Below are positions 32,294 to 41,435 of a stretch of 64,000 nt of DNA, piece after piece. Position 1 is the first letter of the stretch. Each line of letters opens with the position of its first letter. The translations under genes were made by a program, and so were the position numbers. Source of the stretch: an uncultured Fodinibius sp. (lineage in GTDB: Bacteria; Bacteroidota; Rhodothermia; Balneolales; Balneolaceae); NCBI GenBank assembly GCA_913056235.1, contig CAJXMW010000007.1, positions 1 through 64,000 of the forward strand, in the 5' to 3' direction. Under the pieces are notes generated by a model. That model searched no databases, was not told the origin of the DNA, and was given only the letters and a program-made list of their open reading frames with translations.

Positions 32294-33301
32294 TTAAGGT
32301 ACCTGAATAGTTGACATGATTTTTTCAATCAGATCTTCAGACGTAATATTTTCGGCTTCGGCTTCGAACGTTGGGATGATACGATGACGAAGCACATCCA
32401 TGGCTATGATCCGCACATCTTCGGGCGTCACATAGGCGCGATGTTCCATAAAGGCATGGGCACGGGCTGCTAGGTTCAGATTGATTGAAGCACGGGGTGA
32501 TGCCCCGAAGTTTATCAGTTCTGAAAGATCTTCCATGTCATACTTTTCGGGATCTCGTGTTGCAAATACCAAGTCGATGATATACTGCTCAACTTTTTCA
32601 TCAATATAAATCTCATTGATTACCTTTCGTGCCTCAAGAATTTTCTGAGTTTTGATAACCGGTTCGAGCTCTTCCTTTTTACCCGTTTTAGCCATCCGCC
32701 GCATGATTTCGAGCTCTTCGCTCTCATTGGGATAGTCAATCTTAATTTTCATCATGAAACGGTCGACTTGTGCCTCGGGCAGTGGATAGGTGCCTTCTTG
32801 TTCAACGGGATTTTGAGTGGCCAAGGCAAGGAATGGGTCATCCAGCGGATAGGTTTCTTCGCCGATGGTCACCTGTTGCTCCTGCATGGCTTCGAGCAGG
32901 GCGCTTTGTACTTTGGCCGGCGACCGGTTTATTTCATCTGCCAAGATAATATTTGCGAAAATTGGTCCCTTCTTAACCGTAAACTCGGCTTCCTTCTGAT
33001 TATAAATCAGTGTACCGATGAGATCGGCCGGTAGCAAGTCAGGCGTGAACTGCAGTCGCTGAAACTTGGTATCTATCACTTTTGCCAGTGATGATACTGT
33101 CAGCGTTTTGGCTAGTCCCGGCACGCCTTCCAATAGTACATGGCCGTCGGCCAGCAGGCCGATGAGCAGTCGGTCGATCATGTATCGCTGACCTACAATC
33201 ACTTTATCCAATTCGTGGTAAATATCTTCAATGAAAGCACTGGATTTCTCAATTTTTTCGCCCAGCTCTTGCATATCTACAGAATTCGAGGTAGTGGCCA
33301 T
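32294..33301 (-). CDS. moxR: MoxR-type AAA+ ATPase
   Basis: 335 residues. Walker A is seen as 'LEGVPGLAKT', Walker B as 'ILADEINRSPAKVQSALLEAMQE', and the C-terminal lid is present; this is the MoxR/RavA branch. MoxR ATPases act as chaperones for VWA-domain partners. BatA, the expected client, is encoded alone at 3.5-4.5 kb, and no DUF58 gene follows here. The gene is divergent from uppP. Confidence 0.9.
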   Translation of the reverse strand: MATTSNSVDMQELGEKIEKSSAFIEDIYHELDKVIVGQRYMIDRLLIGLLADGHVLLEGVPGLAKTLTVSSLAKVIDTKFQRLQFTPDLLPADLIGTLIYNQKEAEFTVKKGPIFANIILADEINRSPAKVQSALLEAMQEQQVTIGEETYPLDDPFLALATQNPVEQEGTYPLPEAQVDRFMMKIKIDYPNESEELEIMRRMAKTGKKEELEPVIKTQKILEARKVINEIYIDEKVEQYIIDLVFATRDPEKYDMEDLSELINFGASPRASINLNLAARAHAFMEHRAYVTPEDVRIIAMDVLRHRIIPTFEAEAENITSEDLIEKIMSTIQVP

Positions 33302-33385
33302 ATTAAATAGTGAATTGTTGTTTAGAATTTGATTGAGTAATAACTATTTTCCTGCGCAGAAATTCCAAATGTCTAAAGGTAATAA

Positions 33386-34201
33386 ATGGAAATCATAGAT
33401 TCTTTTCTTTTAGGACTAATTCAGGGATTAACCGAGTTTTTACCGATCAGCAGCTCTGGGCACCTGGTGCTCGGCGAAGCTATTCTGGGCGGTAAGTTGG
33501 ATAAGAGTATAACCTTCGAGGTTGTTGTCCATTTTGGGACACTCTGCAGCATTCTGATTTATTACCGCCAGAAGATTATTGATATTCTAAGTTCGCTTTG
33601 GGAGCTGCTGCTTAATCCCACTGAATTTTCTAATAAAGCATCTACCGACAGTAACATCAAGCTGAGTGGTTTTATTTTATTGAGTATGATTCCCGCTTTG
33701 ATTGTGGGATTAACGTTAAAAGAAACCATCGAGAATATTTTTCTTGATCCTTTTCCCGTCTCCATTATGCTACTGGTCACGGGCACCATTTTATTTGCGA
33801 CTCAGTATCGCAATCACTTTCCACATGATCTGAAGGCTGGAAGTGCCTTTGGGATAGGGCTGGCCCAGGCATTTGCTATCCTGCCAGGTATCAGCCGGTC
33901 GGGCTCTACCATATCTCTCGGACTTTATCTGGGAGTCAAAAGAGAAAAAGTAGCGAATTTCTCGTTCCTGATGGTGATCCCCGTTATCGCCGGTGCCATG
34001 CTGCTTGAAGTAATAGATATGGTGAGTATGGGAATCCCAATGGCCTCATTCTGGAGTTTGTTAATCGGTTTCCTGACTTCTTTTATCTCAGGATACTTTG
34101 CACTAAAGTATTTGATAATCATGCTCCAGAGCAAGGGTATCCATCCGTTTGCATGGTATTGTTGGGCCGTGGGCTTGGTTGGACTTATCTACTTTTGGTG
34201 A
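33386..34201 (+). CDS. uppP: Undecaprenyl-diphosphatase UppP/BacA
   Basis: 271 residues, integral membrane protein with about eight hydrophobic segments. The two active-site motifs are visible: 'QGLTEFLPISSSGHLVL' near residue 14-30 and 'LPGISRSGSTISLGLYLG' around 173-190. It dephosphorylates undecaprenyl diphosphate to recycle the lipid carrier for cell-wall and glycan synthesis, linking it to the glycosyltransferases of this window. Confidence 0.93.
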   Translation: MEIIDSFLLGLIQGLTEFLPISSSGHLVLGEAILGGKLDKSITFEVVVHFGTLCSILIYYRQKIIDILSSLWELLLNPTEFSNKASTDSNIKLSGFILLSMIPALIVGLTLKETIENIFLDPFPVSIMLLVTGTILFATQYRNHFPHDLKAGSAFGIGLAQAFAILPGISRSGSTISLGLYLGVKREKVANFSFLMVIPVIAGAMLLEVIDMVSMGIPMASFWSLLIGFLTSFISGYFALKYLIIMLQSKGIHPFAWYCWAVGLVGLIYFW

Positions 34202-34246
34202 GCAATATAGAGTCCTTTCAAATAGGACAGATATTGTCAATTTGAG

Positions 34247-34277
34247 TTGATGTGGTTTACAAATTTATCTACCTTTG
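34247..34277 (+). promoter_or_regulatory. nuoJ promoter (Bacteroidota type)
   Basis: TTG (34247-34249), a 20-base spacer, then TACCTTTG (34270-34277), an exact match to TTG-N20-TAnnTTTG, 26 bases before the nuoJ ATG (34303). Confidence 0.65.
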
Positions 34278-34302
34278 AAGCCACTTAAAAGAACAGATTG
34301 AT

Positions 34303-34821
34303 ATGATAACATATTTATTCATTTTTCTTGCTGTTTTGGCTGTAGCATCTGCCTTGGCCATGGTGATTAATAAGAACACCGTCAACAGCGCACTTTTTCT
34401 GGTTTTGAACATGGTATCACTGGCTGGATTGTTTTTGCTTTTGAAGGCACAATTTCTGGCTGTTATCCAGATTCTGGTCTATGCAGGTGCGATTATGGTG
34501 TTATTTCTGTTTGTCATCATGCTGTTGAATGTGCAGGATGAAGAAAGCTTATTTAGCAAATTCCGTATCAAGTATTTTGTGGCATTCCTGCTGGGAGTTG
34601 TGGTCTTTTCTCAAATTTTATACAGCATTGGCAGTTTCTCGGGTACGCTGCCAACGGTAGCACCCGAAATGACCGAAGTTGGAACCGTTGAAGCTATCGG
34701 TGATGTACTCTATTCAGAATATCTACTTCCATTTCATATAATCGCTATGCTTTTGACTGCTGCCATGAATGGTGCCCTGATGTTAGCACAGCATAAAGTT
34801 AGAACTGAGGATAACAAATGA
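34303..34821 (+). CDS. nuoJ: NADH-quinone oxidoreductase subunit J
   Basis: 172 residues, five hydrophobic segments typical of NuoJ (ND6), with the conserved '[19 protein letters not shown]' helix around residues 59-77 that contains the family's pi-bulge region. Membrane-arm subunit of complex I. It overlaps nuoK by 4 bases (ATGA), indicating translational coupling. The hydrophilic-arm subunits (nuoA-I) are not in the window. Confidence 0.93.
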   Translation: MITYLFIFLAVLAVASALAMVINKNTVNSALFLVLNMVSLAGLFLLLKAQFLAVIQILVYAGAIMVLFLFVIMLLNVQDEESLFSKFRIKYFVAFLLGVVVFSQILYSIGSFSGTLPTVAPEMTEVGTVEAIGDVLYSEYLLPFHIIAMLLTAAMNGALMLAQHKVRTEDNK

Positions 34822-35120
34822 TTGGTATTGATTGGTATTTGGCGCTCAGCGCGCTACTGTTTTGTGTAGGAATTATTGGTGTACTTATCCGTAAAAATGC
34901 TATAGTCATATTTATGTGTGTTGAGCTGATGCTCAATGCTGTAAATCTAACATTAGTTTCTTTTAGCAGTCATTATGGAAATGTAGATGGCCAAATTATG
35001 GTATTTTTCTCACTGGCCGTGGCTGCTTGCGAAGCAGTAGTTGGGTTAGCAATCATTATTGCCATTTTTCGAAATAACCTTTCTGTTGACATCAGCAAAA
35101 TCAACCTCATGCGCTGGTAG
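34818..35120 (+). CDS. nuoK: NADH-quinone oxidoreductase subunit K
   Basis: 100 residues, three hydrophobic segments, with '[12 protein letters not shown]' (the conserved membrane Glu) at about 34-45 and '[18 protein letters not shown]' (second Glu). Membrane-arm proton-pumping subunit. Start ATG overlaps the nuoJ stop (ATGA). Normally nuoL follows directly; here a lipoprotein gene and a terminator intervene. Confidence 0.94.
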   Translation: MIGIDWYLALSALLFCVGIIGVLIRKNAIVIFMCVELMLNAVNLTLVSFSSHYGNVDGQIMVFFSLAVAACEAVVGLAIIIAIFRNNLSVDISKINLMRW

Positions 35121-35547
35121 TCTCGTTAGATATTTTTAGTTACAAGGCGACCTGTTCTGGGTTGCCTTTTTATTTTCAGATATAAAAAGAGTAGAAAGAA
35201 TTTGATTTTCATTCCTAGAGTTCAAATTTTGTGAACCGTTGAAGAGAGATGCCAAATATCAATACAAATTTTGGAATAGTAGATTTTTGTTGGTGCGTTC
35301 TAACTTCGGGTAATCACTTTTGCTATGTTCATCAAGGTTAAAATGAGATAAATATTCTCAGTGAATCCATTTGTGAATTCGTTTCTATAAGTTAATTCCA
35401 TTTTACAGACTAGTTTGAAATTGACCTTTTTAGGTACGCTCTAACTACCAGGGTTTTTAATTAATACTAATCAAGAAGAATAAGGGGAAATACAAGTTAT
35501 TTCCTTTGGGGTATAACTCATTAATCTATCATCAAAAAGGAGTTAAT
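35121..35547. other. Intergenic region between nuoK and the lipoprotein gene
   Basis: 427 bases containing a terminator (35144-35168) close to nuoK. The remainder is AT-rich; no ORF longer than about 10 codons and no clear promoter box of the type found elsewhere was seen. It must hold the promoter of the lipoprotein gene. Confidence 0.4.
35144..35170 (+). terminator. Terminator after nuoJK
   Basis: AAGGCGACC (35144-35152) / GGTTGCCTT (35160-35168), nine pairs with one G-T, loop TGTTCTG, followed by T's. It separates nuoJK from the downstream lipoprotein gene, so nuoLMN needs another promoter. Confidence 0.8.
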
Positions 35548-37284
35548 ATGTTACGAACCAAGTTACTACTTTTCATCTTATCAGGTGCGCTATTATTTAC
35601 AGCCTGTAGCGATACTACAACAGATCCCGGAAATGACGACGGAGGGGATGATGGTGAAACTCCAGATCCAACAGCAACCATAAATAATCCCGGTGATGGG
35701 GGAGAGCCGCTGGAAGGAGAGGTTACCTTCTCTGTTGAAGGCGAAACCGAAAGCAGCTTTTCCGAAGTCCGGGTTTTGCTGGATGGCGAACAGATAGCCT
35801 CATCAGAAGATCCCAGCATACCGTACGAAACAACGATTGCAACCCAGAACTATAATAATGGAGACTATAATCTTGTTGCTGAGCTGGATGTTTCTGATCC
35901 AGATACTACGGTTTCGGATACGGTTTCGGTGACACTGGAAAATTATCTTTTTACAGTGGAAACCGATGGCTACATTGAATACCTCAACGAGTATAATGAG
36001 GTTTCATATATGTTTATTTCTGGTCCCGATGGGAATGTGCTTCGGGAAGTGGAGTTGACCAGCAAGAGTGACGGTGTGATGGAATTTTTGCCCCCCAGCT
36101 CATTGAGTGATGGAGCACCCGAGTCCTTGAGTCTTACGTTTGCAGATCAAAATACCGATGATAACGACAGAGAGATCTTTAGCCTGACTACAGCGGTGGG
36201 ACTTCAGCCGTGGTCTCGTATTTCCATGAGCGCCTCCTCATCATCGTCTGAGGTCAGCAAAAGAGACATGAAAGTATACATGCATAATTTTGACCAAACC
36301 CCGCTTTATACCCGGTTCTCTACACCCAATTATGGTGACAATGATTTCTTTGTCCATTATAACAGTAGTCTTGATACAACAATTAGCGTAACAGAAGGTC
36401 ATGATGATTTGGTCATCAATCATACCCCGGATTATCGAAATGTGGAGAATCCCACACCGCTCTATAAGTGGGAAAATGATTTGACTGAAATGCCTGATTC
36501 GGTGGCTTATGATGTATCAAGCGATTTTAATGAAATGGTAAGTCACAACGTGGATATACCTTCCAATGTACGTGTAAATTATTATCAATACTACATGACG
36601 GTGGCACCGAATTCTTTTGAAGAAGGGGATATGTTTTTTGCTTACTTCAATACCGGCTCATACGGAGATGCCAACGGCAGTGATTCCGGTTTGGGTATGT
36701 GGGTTCCTGAGATCAGTGATCGATCGTTTATTACGTATATGGCGGCTAGTGATCCGTCTAACGAAAACATTAGCTATGCAATGCAAACTCCGGTAGGGGA
36801 CTTCCCGGATGAGTTTACGCCCTTAGATTTAGAGGCTCAAATCAACAATAAATCGATGGATGATGTGCAATTAGATATTTCAGGCAATGCAGATTATTTG
36901 AGTATAAGGGTAACGAATTCAACCGATTCATATGCACACAATTGGTCGGTAGCAATACCAGATTCGACAGAATCTTTCGTATTTCCCAAAATCGCTGATA
37001 GCCTCGATCAATCTGTAAATAATTATGACCGTTCTGCTTTCACATTTTCCCAAGTTTATTCAAGCGACTTCGGTAAGTTAGATGGTTATTCTGATTATTT
37101 AGATTGGAGGTTCAGGTCCAGTGATATGACAATTATTGAATGGTATAACAAAACTCGTTATCTCAATAATTCAAGCTCAAAGGAACAAAAACCGGCTATG
37201 AGCCCGACCAAGCAACAAATGCTACGAATTCATGGCCAACAGAAGGTCAAAGAGCCGAAGTTAGATGATCGGCATATACGATAA
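35548..37284 (+). CDS. Lipoprotein with Ig-like domain, unknown function, inside the nuo cluster
   Basis: 578 residues from ATG 35548, which is preceded by AAGGAG five bases upstream, one of the best ribosome-binding sites in the window; an upstream TTG (35506) can be dismissed. Signal peptide with lipobox ending at Cys20 (FTAC). A low-complexity Asp/Gly/Thr-rich linker (about 20-45) leads into an Ig-like region ('ATINNPGDGGEPLEGEVTFSVEG', 'VRVLLDGEQIASSEDP', about 45-115), then a long unrecognised part. Exported, probably surface-anchored. It lies between nuoK and nuoL and is bounded by terminators on both sides; it has no evident relation to complex I. Confidence 0.8.
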   Translation: MLRTKLLLFILSGALLFTACSDTTTDPGNDDGGDDGETPDPTATINNPGDGGEPLEGEVTFSVEGETESSFSEVRVLLDGEQIASSEDPSIPYETTIATQNYNNGDYNLVAELDVSDPDTTVSDTVSVTLENYLFTVETDGYIEYLNEYNEVSYMFISGPDGNVLREVELTSKSDGVMEFLPPSSLSDGAPESLSLTFADQNTDDNDREIFSLTTAVGLQPWSRISMSASSSSSEVSKRDMKVYMHNFDQTPLYTRFSTPNYGDNDFFVHYNSSLDTTISVTEGHDDLVINHTPDYRNVENPTPLYKWENDLTEMPDSVAYDVSSDFNEMVSHNVDIPSNVRVNYYQYYMTVAPNSFEEGDMFFAYFNTGSYGDANGSDSGLGMWVPEISDRSFITYMAASDPSNENISYAMQTPVGDFPDEFTPLDLEAQINNKSMDDVQLDISGNADYLSIRVTNSTDSYAHNWSVAIPDSTESFVFPKIADSLDQSVNNYDRSAFTFSQVYSSDFGKLDGYSDYLDWRFRSSDMTIIEWYNKTRYLNNSSSKEQKPAMSPTKQQMLRIHGQQKVKEPKLDDRHIR

Positions 37285-37304
37285 GTGTTATTTAACTTCG
37301 CTTT

Positions 37305-37333
37305 AAAAGGCTCCCGGTTTTCGGGAGCCTTTT
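37305..37333 (+). terminator. Terminator after the lipoprotein gene
   Basis: Perfect 12-base stem AAAAGGCTCCCG / CGGGAGCCTTTT with a GTTTT loop, located 21 bases after the lipoprotein stop codon and 160 bases before nuoL. Confidence 0.85.
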
Positions 37334-37391
37334 CTGTTTGTAAAATGGGTCTAAATCAGCAATTCTCTCTTTACCTTCACTCACTTTTTTG

Positions 37392-37399
37392 TATCTTTG
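37392..37399 (+). promoter_or_regulatory. Candidate -7 element of the nuoL promoter
   Basis: TATCTTTG matches TAnnTTTG, 93 bases upstream of nuoL and after a terminator, so a promoter is expected here; but no TTG lies at the usual 20-base distance. Uncertain. Confidence 0.35.
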
Positions 37400-37491
37400 C
37401 CACTTGACAATTTACCCTTGGGAATAGATGGGGTAATGGCTACATTTGGGCCGGAAATTTTGTGAGGATACAAATCTGAAATAACGTCTTA

Positions 37492-39513
37492 ATGGAATCT
37501 GCTACAACGCTTACAAGTCTGATTATTCTGCTCCCACTGCTGGGATTTCTCATTAATGGACTTATTGGATTAAGTTCCGAGTCTTATCGCGAAAGGAAAG
37601 CCCTGATTGGCACTATTTCGAATTTAGCCGTTTTTATTCCTTTTGCTATTGCTGTTTACTTCTTCCTGAATATGGGGCATGAGACCGAACCCATTTTTGC
37701 TAATCTCTTTACATGGATCAGCGCAGGGTCATTTAGCGTAGATATTGCCTATCAGCTTGATCAGCTCTCCATTTTGATGACGCTCGTAGTTACCGGGGTC
37801 GGATTTTTGATTCACCTCTATTCGATCGGCTACATGTGGAATGATGAGGGATACTGGAAGTTTTTTGCGTATCTCAACCTCTTCATCTTTGCAATGCTTA
37901 ACCTCGTGATGGCCGACAACCTGTTGCTCTTATTTCTCGGCTGGGAGGGAGTCGGACTTTGTTCGTATCTGTTAATTGGATTTTGGTACACCGACATGGC
38001 CAATTCGGCAGCAGGGAGCAAAGCTTTTTGGTACAACAGGGTAGGGGACTTCGCATTCCTCGTAGCTATGTTTTTAACCTTTCAATATGTAGGCAGTTTA
38101 GACTTTGACAGCATTTTAGGTAATCTTGATGCGATTCCCGCTGACGGTAAATTTTGGATTGGGCTCTTGATGTTTATCGGAGCAACGGGGAAAAGTGCTC
38201 AGATACCACTCTTTGTTTGGTTGCCTGATGCTATGGCCGGCCCCACTTCTGTATCGGCGCTTATTCACGCGGCCACAATGGTTACTTCAGGTATTTACCT
38301 GATTTCGCGGATGTCCGAGATGTTTGTGATGGCGCCTGAAGTGATGATGATTATTGCAGTTATTGGTGCGCTAACAGCTTTTGTAGCAGCAACAATCGCC
38401 TTAACACAGAACGATATTAAACGTGTGCTGGCCTATTCTACAGTATCTCAGCTTGGATACATGTTTTTGGCGCTGGGATCGGGAGCTTTTACCGCAGCGA
38501 TGTTCCATGTTGTGACGCACGCTTTCTTTAAAGCTTGTCTCTTTCTTGGTTCGGGTTCGGTTATTCATGCCATGGAGCATGTGGAACACGGATTGCATGA
38601 CGAGGGCAAGGATGTCCATTTTGATCCGCAGGACATGCGATTCATGGGCGGACTTAAAGAGTATCTGCCTTCTACGTATAAGACATTTTTGATTGCTACT
38701 ATTGCTATTGCTGGTATTCCGCCGCTGGCCGGATTCTTTTCGAAGGATGAAATCCTGGCCTTCACTTTTAATGCTGGATTTGGTGAATTTGCCGGAACGC
38801 TCTACTTGATTCTCTGGGTCATTGGAATGATTACGGCCTTTCTGACGGCCTTTTACATGTTCCGTCTTACATATGGGACGTTTAATGGTGAGTTTAAATT
38901 GCCTGAGAAAATCAGTGAAGCAACGGGTGCCAAGAAGTATCTGCATGAGAGTCCCAAGACGATGACTATTCCGCTTTGGACGCTCGGCGGTCTTTCGGTT
39001 GTTGGTGGATTTTTAGGTGTGCCCAATTTCTTGTTATCTACCTTTACACACCAAGAGGAGCACATTAACCTGTTGCATAACTGGCTGCACTCGGTAACTG
39101 CTGATTTTGGCCTCACCCTTTCACACTCGACCGAATGGATATTGATGGTCGTGTCGATCTTGGTTGCAATTAGCGGGGTTTATGTTGCCTATCGAATGTA
39201 TGGCTCAGGTGCCACTGAAGAATCAGATGCCAGGTTGGCTGAACGTTTCGGAGTCCTCTATGAAACATGGAAAGAAAAGTACAATCTGGACGAATTTTAC
39301 GAAGGGCTTGTTGTTCATCCAACGGTACGCTGGTCGGATAAAGGCCTTGCCAAGTTTGATATTAAGATTGTGGATGGCGTCGTCAATACGGTTGGCGGTG
39401 TTGTGCGACTTTTCGGAAGTGTATTCCGCTATCTTCAAACCGGCGTAACCAGTAGCTATGCTCTGGCGCTCGTCCTTGGTGTTATCATTGTTTTAAGCAT
39501 GTTGATCCTGTAA
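37492..39513 (+). CDS. nuoL: NADH-quinone oxidoreductase subunit L
   Basis: 673 residues, about 16 hydrophobic segments. Antiporter-like core with 'WEGVGLCSYLLIGFW' (conserved Glu), 'DAMAGPTSVSALIHAATMV' (Lys/His-containing discontinuous helix region) and 'GLKEYLPSTYKTFLIATIAIAGIPPLAGFFSKDE'. The C-terminal lateral helix typical of NuoL is present. Largest proton-pumping subunit of the complex I membrane arm. First of nuoL-nuoM-(PCD)-nuoN. Confidence 0.95.
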   Translation: MESATTLTSLIILLPLLGFLINGLIGLSSESYRERKALIGTISNLAVFIPFAIAVYFFLNMGHETEPIFANLFTWISAGSFSVDIAYQLDQLSILMTLVVTGVGFLIHLYSIGYMWNDEGYWKFFAYLNLFIFAMLNLVMADNLLLLFLGWEGVGLCSYLLIGFWYTDMANSAAGSKAFWYNRVGDFAFLVAMFLTFQYVGSLDFDSILGNLDAIPADGKFWIGLLMFIGATGKSAQIPLFVWLPDAMAGPTSVSALIHAATMVTSGIYLISRMSEMFVMAPEVMMIIAVIGALTAFVAATIALTQNDIKRVLAYSTVSQLGYMFLALGSGAFTAAMFHVVTHAFFKACLFLGSGSVIHAMEHVEHGLHDEGKDVHFDPQDMRFMGGLKEYLPSTYKTFLIATIAIAGIPPLAGFFSKDEILAFTFNAGFGEFAGTLYLILWVIGMITAFLTAFYMFRLTYGTFNGEFKLPEKISEATGAKKYLHESPKTMTIPLWTLGGLSVVGGFLGVPNFLLSTFTHQEEHINLLHNWLHSVTADFGLTLSHSTEWILMVVSILVAISGVYVAYRMYGSGATEESDARLAERFGVLYETWKEKYNLDEFYEGLVVHPTVRWSDKGLAKFDIKIVDGVVNTVGGVVRLFGSVFRYLQTGVTSSYALALVLGVIIVLSMLIL

Positions 39514-39527
39514 AATAGAAATTGATA

Positions 39528-41135
39528 ATGGAGTTACTTTTAAACGTCTGTATTTATTTACCGCTCATCGGGATTGCCGGAATTCTGGCAGCCCGCAATG
39601 ATAAGGCTACAAAATGGATTAGCCTTATTGTAACAACAGCAACTTTTCTGTTGTCACTGCCGCTATTATTTAATTTTGATATAGCCAATTCTGCTACAGC
39701 CCAGTATCTGACCGAGGGCAATCCCATATTGGCCGGACTTGATATCAAGTACCTAGTTGGGTTGGATGGACTGAGTTTGCTGCTCTTCATGCTTACGACG
39801 CTGTTTGGGCCCATTGTGATACTCTCATCTTGGGATTCCGTCAAGAAGCACCTGATGGGATATTACTCGATGTTGCTGCTTTTGCAGACGGCCTCGATGG
39901 GGGTCTTTGCCTCACTGGATTTGATTGTCTTTTACGTATTTTTTGAGCTTTCACTCATTCCCATGTACTTCCTGATTGGAATATGGGGTGGTAAAGGACG
40001 TATCCATGCTACGGTTAAGTTTTTCGTCTATACGCTGGTCGGCTCTCTGATCATGCTTGTTGGATTGATTTATGTGGGATACGACGCCGGTGCATTTATT
40101 GATGGCTTTCAATTTACGACCGACTGGCGACTCCTCTCGAGCGGAGCCTATCAAATTGGATTAGTTGAGCAAACGTATCTATTCTTGGCTTTTGCTTTGG
40201 CCTTTTGTATCAAGGTGCCGTTGTTTCCCTTCCACACGTGGCTGCCGTATGCCCACACAGAGGCTCCCACGGCTGGATCTGTCGTGCTGGCGGCCATCAT
40301 GTTGAAAATGGGAACGTACGGACTGTTAAGAGTTTGCCTGCCGCTATTTCCCAATGCATTTACCGAGTTTGCTCCATACATGGCTACGTTGGCAGTTATC
40401 GGAATTATCTACGGCGCGCTGGTAGCGATGGTTCAGAAAGATGTTAAAAAATTGGTTGCGTATTCTTCTGTCAGTCACCTTGGCTTTGTGGTGCTGGGTC
40501 TGTTTGCCTTCAATACTATTGCAGTGCAGGGCGCACTCATCCAGATGATTAACCACGGACTTTCTACAGGTGCCTTATTTCTGATTGTAGGAATGATTTA
40601 TGATCGCACTCATACTCGTGATATCAAGGATTACGGGGGAATTGCAAAGGTAGTTCCGGTATTTGCAGTGATGTTTATGATTGCCACCTTAGCCTCTATC
40701 GGCTTGCCTGGCCTGAATGGATTTATTGGTGAGTTTTTGATTCTGAACGGAACGTTTATTTCTGATGTGATACCGCAAAATGCATTTGTGGTGTTTGCCG
40801 CAATGGGGGTCATCTTAGCGGCAGTATATATGTTGTGGATGTATCAGCGCGTGATGTTTGGTCCGTTGAAGCACGAAGAAAATGAGAAGCTCGTAGATCT
40901 TAACGCAAGAGAAATTGGACTACTCGTACCGCTGGTTATTTTCATGGTCTGGATTGGTATTCGTCCTGTTGACTTCACACAATACTCTGAGCAGCAGGTG
41001 CAAGAACTGCTGGAATCATCCAATGAAAAGAAGACTGCCATCCGGCAATCGGCCAGCGAAAAGGAACTACCCGAATGGGCTTCGAAGTTGTATGATGTTA
41101 CCGATGAATTAGCATCGAAAACTCAAAACAAATAG
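39528..41135 (+). CDS. nuoM: NADH-quinone oxidoreductase subunit M
   Basis: About 535 residues, some 14 hydrophobic segments, with 'YVFFELSLIPMYFLIGIWGG' (conserved Glu) and 'PFHTWLPYAHTEAPTAGSVVLAAIMLKMGTYGLLR', diagnostic for NuoM. A TTG two codons upstream (39522) precedes the chosen ATG 39528. Located 14 bases after nuoL, so co-transcribed. The C-terminal 60 residues are hydrophilic. Confidence 0.95.
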   Translation: MELLLNVCIYLPLIGIAGILAARNDKATKWISLIVTTATFLLSLPLLFNFDIANSATAQYLTEGNPILAGLDIKYLVGLDGLSLLLFMLTTLFGPIVILSSWDSVKKHLMGYYSMLLLLQTASMGVFASLDLIVFYVFFELSLIPMYFLIGIWGGKGRIHATVKFFVYTLVGSLIMLVGLIYVGYDAGAFIDGFQFTTDWRLLSSGAYQIGLVEQTYLFLAFALAFCIKVPLFPFHTWLPYAHTEAPTAGSVVLAAIMLKMGTYGLLRVCLPLFPNAFTEFAPYMATLAVIGIIYGALVAMVQKDVKKLVAYSSVSHLGFVVLGLFAFNTIAVQGALIQMINHGLSTGALFLIVGMIYDRTHTRDIKDYGGIAKVVPVFAVMFMIATLASIGLPGLNGFIGEFLILNGTFISDVIPQNAFVVFAAMGVILAAVYMLWMYQRVMFGPLKHEENEKLVDLNAREIGLLVPLVIFMVWIGIRPVDFTQYSEQQVQELLESSNEKKTAIRQSASEKELPEWASKLYDVTDELASKTQNK

Positions 41136-41139
41136 TACG

Positions 41140-41430
41140 ATGGCTGATCCACTTTCTGACGATAAGATTTCTAATGAGTTGAATAATCTCCCGGCTTGGA
41201 GTCACGAAGATGACAAGCTGAGCAAAGAATTTAACTTCGACAATTTTCGTGATGCCATGGCCTTTATCAACCGCATTGCCTTTGAGGCCGAAGAGCAGGT
41301 GCATCACCCTGAGATTTTCAATGTCTATAATACGGTCAACATTTCGCTGAGTACACATGATGCCGGCGGCAAGGTGACCGACAAGGATGTGAAGCTCGCA
41401 AAAACTATTGAGTCACTGTATAACAAATAA
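41140..41430 (+). CDS. phhB: 4a-hydroxytetrahydrobiopterin dehydratase (pterin-4a-carbinolamine dehydratase)
   Basis: 96 residues, standard length. The signature 'EQVHHPEIFNVYNTVNISLSTHDAGGKVTDKDVKLA' (53-87) contains the catalytic His pair (55-56) and His72-73 region that dehydrate 4a-hydroxytetrahydropterin to dihydropterin after amino acid hydroxylation. Odd location: it lies 4 bases after nuoM and 5 bases before nuoN, so it is co-transcribed with complex I. The PTPS/FolE2 pair at 57 kb would supply its substrate pathway; no aromatic amino acid hydroxylase is in the window. Confidence 0.88.
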   Translation: MADPLSDDKISNELNNLPAWSHEDDKLSKEFNFDNFRDAMAFINRIAFEAEEQVHHPEIFNVYNTVNISLSTHDAGGKVTDKDVKLAKTIESLYNK

Positions 41431-41435
41431 GTTGC

